Positions 31,972-34,686 of a stretch of 34,686 nt of DNA are shown here, one piece after another (within the stretch, counting starts at the first letter, position 1; every line of letters begins with the position of its first letter). Both the position numbers and the translations under genes were made by a program. Under the pieces are notes generated by a model that was not told where the DNA came from, did not search any database, and saw only the letters and a list, made by a program, of their open reading frames with translations. The DNA comes from JBFEYJ01 sp041563315 (GTDB lineage Bacteria > Pseudomonadota > Gammaproteobacteria > Thiohalomonadales > Thiohalomonadaceae): the NCBI GenBank assembly GCA_041563315.1, contig JBFFNE010000024.1, positions 1 to 34,686 of the forward strand, read 5' to 3'.

Positions 31972-32340
31972 GTGGAAACATATATTCCGGTCAACAAACT
32001 GAAGCAGGGCTCGAATGAGCCGCCTAGTAGTCCTGGCTGTGAAGATAAAGAACCCTATGTGTTGATGGTGTTGGGTGACAGTATGGAGCCTGAGTTCAAC
32101 GAAGGCGATATCGTGGTCATTGAGCCCGGTAGCCACTACCGTGACGGCTCCTATGTCATCGCCCACCACAATAATGAATATATCTTTCGTCAGCTGCGCG
32201 TGATTAATGATGACATGTACCTGATGCCACTCAATCCACGTTATGTAAGCGAAAAGCTAGATGGGCCCGAGGCGATCAAAGGCGTGATTACACAAAAGAA
32301 AAGCCCGGGTGGGCGACATAACCGCAAGAATTACGTGTAG
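31972..32340 (+). CDS. LexA/UmuD-like S24 peptidase-domain protein without HTH
   Basis: A 122-residue protein made only of an S24/LexA C-terminal-type domain. The nucleophile motif LGDSMEPEFNEGDIVVIEP contains Ser37. The matching lysine site (VKRL in LexA) reads FRQL here, putting Arg73 in place of the catalytic lysine, so self-cleavage is doubtful. No helix-turn-helix is present. It starts with GTG preceded by TAAGG at good spacing. The short, basic C-terminus (KKSPGGRHNRKNYV) is unlike LexA or UmuD. It could be a dimerising or sensor subunit for another regulator; this is a guess. Confidence 0.85.
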   Translation: METYIPVNKLKQGSNEPPSSPGCEDKEPYVLMVLGDSMEPEFNEGDIVVIEPGSHYRDGSYVIAHHNNEYIFRQLRVINDDMYLMPLNPRYVSEKLDGPEAIKGVITQKKSPGGRHNRKNYV

Positions 32341-32385
32341 TGAAACTGGCCTGCCGATAACGGGCCTTTTACATGACGTTCTTCG

Positions 32386-32853
32386 ATGGAAGCCAATGCT
32401 GGAACCTATGCGCTTATCTTTTATTGTGATCTTTCACAAGAAGTCACTGTCGGTAGTATGGGAAAGCTGCAGCTGTCTCGCGGATATTTCATCTATGTCG
32501 GTAGTGCGTTTGGTCCCGGCGGGGTAAGGGCTCGCATCGCGCACCATGGTCGGATCAGCAAAAGTCCACACTGGCATCTCGACTACCTGCGACCTTTTAT
32601 GCAACTGGTCGAGATCTGGTTTACTTATGACAACTTAAGCCGCGAACACGAATGGGCGGACGAGTTGGCCCTATTGCGTGCTTCAAGAAAGCCTTTTCCC
32701 GCTTTTGGCGCTAGTGACTGTGAGTGCAGAACACACCTTTTTGCGTTTGGCTATAAACCTGCCTTTGCGACATTTCGGCGGCGCATTTACGAGCATACTG
32801 AGAGAAGGCACTCAAGAATCTATCAGGAGATGGTCGGAGAGAAGCGCGTGTGA
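32386..32853 (+). CDS. DUF123 family GIY-YIG nuclease-like protein
   Basis: A 155-residue member of DUF123 (PF01986), a family related to GIY-YIG nucleases. The hallmark is GYFIYVGSAFGPGGVRARIAHH near residues 33-54, followed by PHWHLDYLR and the cysteine-bearing SDCECRTHLFAFG near the C-terminus. DUF123 occurs alone or fused to endonuclease III in archaea; its activity is not settled. It follows the S24-domain gene by 45 bases on the same strand and may share its transcript. Confidence 0.88.
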   Translation: MEANAGTYALIFYCDLSQEVTVGSMGKLQLSRGYFIYVGSAFGPGGVRARIAHHGRISKSPHWHLDYLRPFMQLVEIWFTYDNLSREHEWADELALLRASRKPFPAFGASDCECRTHLFAFGYKPAFATFRRRIYEHTERRHSRIYQEMVGEKRV

Positions 32854-32880
32854 GGGAATGCTGGCGGGATTTAGAAAGAG

Positions 32881-32904
32881 AGGGGGAGCCCTTGGCTCCC
32901 CTTT
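32881..32904. terminator. Bidirectional hairpin terminator between DUF123 and the rhodanese gene
   Basis: The bases ggggagcc (32883-32890) pair with ggctcccc (32894-32901) with a 3-base loop, and flanking A and T bases extend the stem to the TTT on the plus strand and to a CT-rich run on the minus strand. It sits in the 64-base convergent gap. Confidence 0.65.
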
Positions 32905-32917
32905 GAGCTTGTTGAGT

Positions 32918-33640
32918 TTACTCTTCTTCGGGCACTATAACGGTCAAACCCAGTAACTCCCACAGCTGCATACCACCTCGATAATAGAAGATCTTCTCGG
33001 CAGGAAAGCCCAGCTCTAGCAGGCCGTGGATAGCGTGCGGCGACTGACCACACCAGGGACCATTGCACCATAGCAACAGGTCCGGCGACTCACTGTAATC
33101 CCAGAATCCACTGCGTTGGGTATTGACCCCGACGGTCTGTAGTGTTTTGTCCCAGGCGTGGTCAACAAAACTGACCTGGCTGCGACGTTTGGCGCCGATG
33201 CGCTTCATTGCCTTGGCTAATTCAGGATCCGTTGGTTTGCGCTCAAATTCGGTGAAGGGAATGTTGATGGAGCCGGGAATAGTGCCCTTTTTGTGCCAGG
33301 CGGAAACACGTGAATCGATGAGCAGACCGGTGCCGTTGTTGAGCTTTTTCTCCATGAAATCGAAAACTTCGACTTCCCCAACGGTTTTCACGCCAGGGGC
33401 GACATTGAGCGGTTGGGGACAGAAAGGAGGGCACTTGCGGGATGTTTTAGCCCAAGCCTCGTCAAGCTGGTGACTCGGGTCCTGCTGGCGCTCGATGCGC
33501 ACCATTTTTCCTTGATAATTAATTTCCAGCGAATCCTTCTCTGGGGTTAGCTTGACCTCGACCGCCTGCACGAGAGCTGGCATCACCAATATTGCCAGTG
33601 CGCTTCGCATCATGGCGGGTATTGAGACAGATATTCTCAT
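32918..33640 (-). CDS. Exported rhodanese-domain protein
   Basis: A 240-residue protein with a signal peptide ending about ALVQA (residues 1-26) and one rhodanese domain whose loop LLLWCNGPWCGQSPHAIHGLL has the catalytic cysteine plus a second cysteine five residues on. Upstream of the domain is a short extra region with CPPFCPQP, giving a CxxxC pair that could hold a disulfide or metal. The ATG at 33640 has AAGGAAA 10 bases before it and gives the signal peptide; the frame is open 44 codons further upstream without support. A periplasmic sulfur-transfer role is likely, with partner unknown. Confidence 0.87.
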   Translation of the reverse strand: MRISVSIPAMMRSALAILVMPALVQAVEVKLTPEKDSLEINYQGKMVRIERQQDPSHQLDEAWAKTSRKCPPFCPQPLNVAPGVKTVGEVEVFDFMEKKLNNGTGLLIDSRVSAWHKKGTIPGSINIPFTEFERKPTDPELAKAMKRIGAKRRSQVSFVDHAWDKTLQTVGVNTQRSGFWDYSESPDLLLWCNGPWCGQSPHAIHGLLELGFPAEKIFYYRGGMQLWELLGLTVIVPEEE

Positions 33641-33796
33641 AGAGTCTGTTTCCTTCGGTGGCTTTGAGTGACGGGTATTACCCCGGATATTTCGTGCAGT
33701 CTGCTGGAAGCATGACGTTGCCCGTGCCGGCCCAGGCCCCGGCGGAGTTCCCATGCAGGAACAACCAGCCAATAATGAGCCATTGCTGAAATATAA

Positions 33797-34192
33797 TTAA
33801 TTAGTCATCTGGATTTTAATTATCTCTCGCAGGTGTTCGATCTCGTTGTTGGCCAGATACTCTTTGTAGACTTGCTGTTGTTTATGGGTACTAAGAGAGG
33901 AATAGAACAGGAAGCTGCCGTAAAAACGGCTCTTGAGTGCTTCCTCAAATTGCTTTTTATTTAGGCCGGGATCGATATTTTCTTTCAGGATGGTCTGACT
34001 GGGTGTCCATTCGGGTTTCTCGGGTTTTTCTGCTGGTGTTTCTGACTGGCTGCCGCTAGCGCTGGCGGCAGCCTCATTTTCCAGTTCCTGCAGGTAACTG
34101 CTTGCAGTGGAGATTTCACTGAAGGGTAGTAGTACGACTAACAGGGGCAACGCACTCCATGTCCCATAGAAACGATGTTTTACCGTAGACAT
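33797..34192 (-). CDS. Small exported or membrane-anchored protein of unknown function
   Basis: A 131-residue protein, not assigned to a named family. It starts MSTVKHRFYGTWSALPLLVVLLP, a signal peptide or anchor, then a Ser/Ala/Glu/Pro-rich linker (about 40-65) and a compact helical end with ENIDPGLNKKQFEEALKSRFYGSFLFYSSLSTHKQQQVYKEYL. The ATG at 34192 has GGGAGTGGGG before it and was preferred over upstream codons. It lies 156 bases upstream of the exported rhodanese gene and reads in the same direction, so the two could share a transcript. Confidence 0.75.
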   Translation of the reverse strand: MSTVKHRFYGTWSALPLLVVLLPFSEISTASSYLQELENEAAASASGSQSETPAEKPEKPEWTPSQTILKENIDPGLNKKQFEEALKSRFYGSFLFYSSLSTHKQQQVYKEYLANNEIEHLREIIKIQMTN

Positions 34193-34397
34193 ATCCCCAC
34201 TCCCTGTAACAGTTATTGTCGTGTTTGTCATGACAAGGTCTGTCATTCCGGTGGTAGTTTAGAACCCCTAAAGACCCTATCAATTATATGCTAACGCCGA
34301 TTATTAAATATCCTGTGTTTGCACGCAACTACTATGCTGTTGATCACAAATAGAAATGTTCTCTTTCCTGGGAGACTCCTTCTGTCTGAGCCACGGT

Positions 34398-34685
34398 TCA
34401 GGCAGCAAATCGTTTGAGAAGTTCTTCAATCTCCTTGTGTCGTGTGTCAAGGTCATCCAGCGCTCTTACTATCTTCAATCTCTGTTGCCCGTCCAGCTTG
34501 TACTCCTGCGGCCGGGTCTGGATCAGCGAGATAATTTTCATCGGGTCGATGTTCGGTTCAGGGGCAAAGCTGAGCCGCCCGCCCTGTGCACCAAGTTCGA
34601 TTTTAGTGATGCCAAGCGGGGTAGCCTTGAGTTTTAATTCGGTAACCAGGAACAGGTTTTTTGCCGCAGGTGGCAGAAGCCCGAA
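34398..34685 (-). CDS. mfd: Transcription-repair coupling factor Mfd, C-terminal end
   Basis: The last 95 codons of a minus-strand gene run from the window edge to a TGA at 34398-34400. The translation reads FGLLPPAAKNLFLVTELKLK, then ATPLGITKIELGAQGGRLSF, then IISLIQTRPQEYKLDGQQRL, and ends LKRFAA. This matches the C-terminal (TRCF, domain 7) end of Mfd, where E. coli has YGLLPDPARTLLDVARLR. Mfd removes stalled RNA polymerase and recruits UvrA for repair. Most of the gene lies outside the window. A plus-strand open frame over the same bases is a shadow. Confidence 0.9.
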   Translation of the reverse strand, partial: FGLLPPAAKNLFLVTELKLKATPLGITKIELGAQGGRLSFAPEPNIDPMKIISLIQTRPQEYKLDGQQRLKIVRALDDLDTRHKEIEELLKRFAA

Positions 34686-34686
34686 A

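Noticed and set aside
34356..34637. Plus-strand open frame near the right edge
   Set aside because: The minus strand of the same bases encodes the C-terminal end of Mfd, which is a clear match.
1..34686. CRISPR array, insertion sequence or prophage
   Set aside because: No regularly spaced repeats, transposase, integrase or phage structural genes were seen; gene order is largely conserved core.

Overview
This window looks like chromosomal DNA of a free-living or symbiotic gammaproteobacterium, most like the Chromatiales and related sulfur oxidisers. That placement is an inference from two things. One is gene order: blocks such as cmk-rpsA-ihfB, lapA-lapB-pyrF, rluE-nudJ-mnmA-hflD next to icd, cspD/clpS-clpA-infA-aat, and trxB..ftsK-lolA-rarA..serS are the standard gammaproteobacterial arrangement. 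The other is the cluster of rhodanese genes beside a siroheme synthase in the last 6 kb. No insertion sequence, prophage, CRISPR array, rRNA or tRNA gene was recognised. Almost everything is core housekeeping; the less ordinary material sits in short insertions between conserved blocks.

Layout. 1-5.5 kb (+): the end of cmk, then rpsA, ihfB, lapA, lapB, pyrF and a small exported ComEA-like protein, closed by a clear terminator. 5.5-8.4 kb (-): rluE-nudJ-mnmA-hflD, read right to left, for RNA modification and nucleotide hydrolysis. 8.7-9.9 kb (+): NADP isocitrate dehydrogenase. 10-16.4 kb: an N-degron protein-turnover block with a CspD-like protein (-), clpS-clpA (+), infA (-), and then ate-aat plus a DUF482 acyltransferase (-). 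Aat and Ate (Bpt) put destabilising residues on protein N-termini, ClpS recognises them and ClpA unfolds the substrate for ClpP. 16.7-17.5 kb: two unrecognised small genes that converge on a palindrome containing both stop codons. 17.8-20 kb: trxB (-) and alanine dehydrogenase (+) from a shared promoter region.

20-28.6 kb: the conserved ftsK-lolA-rarA-crcB-DUF190-serS block (+), interrupted on the opposite strand between rarA and crcB by two overlapping HU-family genes. One is a small HU-like protein. The other is a 550-residue protein with an HU/IHF DNA-binding domain at the N-terminus, one transmembrane helix in the middle and a LysM peptidoglycan-binding domain at the C-terminus. Read literally, it could tie the chromosome to the cell wall across the inner membrane. 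This is the most interesting object in the window.

28.6-34.7 kb: three rhodanese-family genes (two exported, one cytoplasmic), the trifunctional siroheme synthase cysG, a LexA/UmuD-like S24 domain protein whose catalytic lysine appears to be arginine, a DUF123 nuclease-like protein, a small exported protein of unknown function, and at the right edge the C-terminal end of mfd on the minus strand, which is cut by the window and has no start codon inside it.
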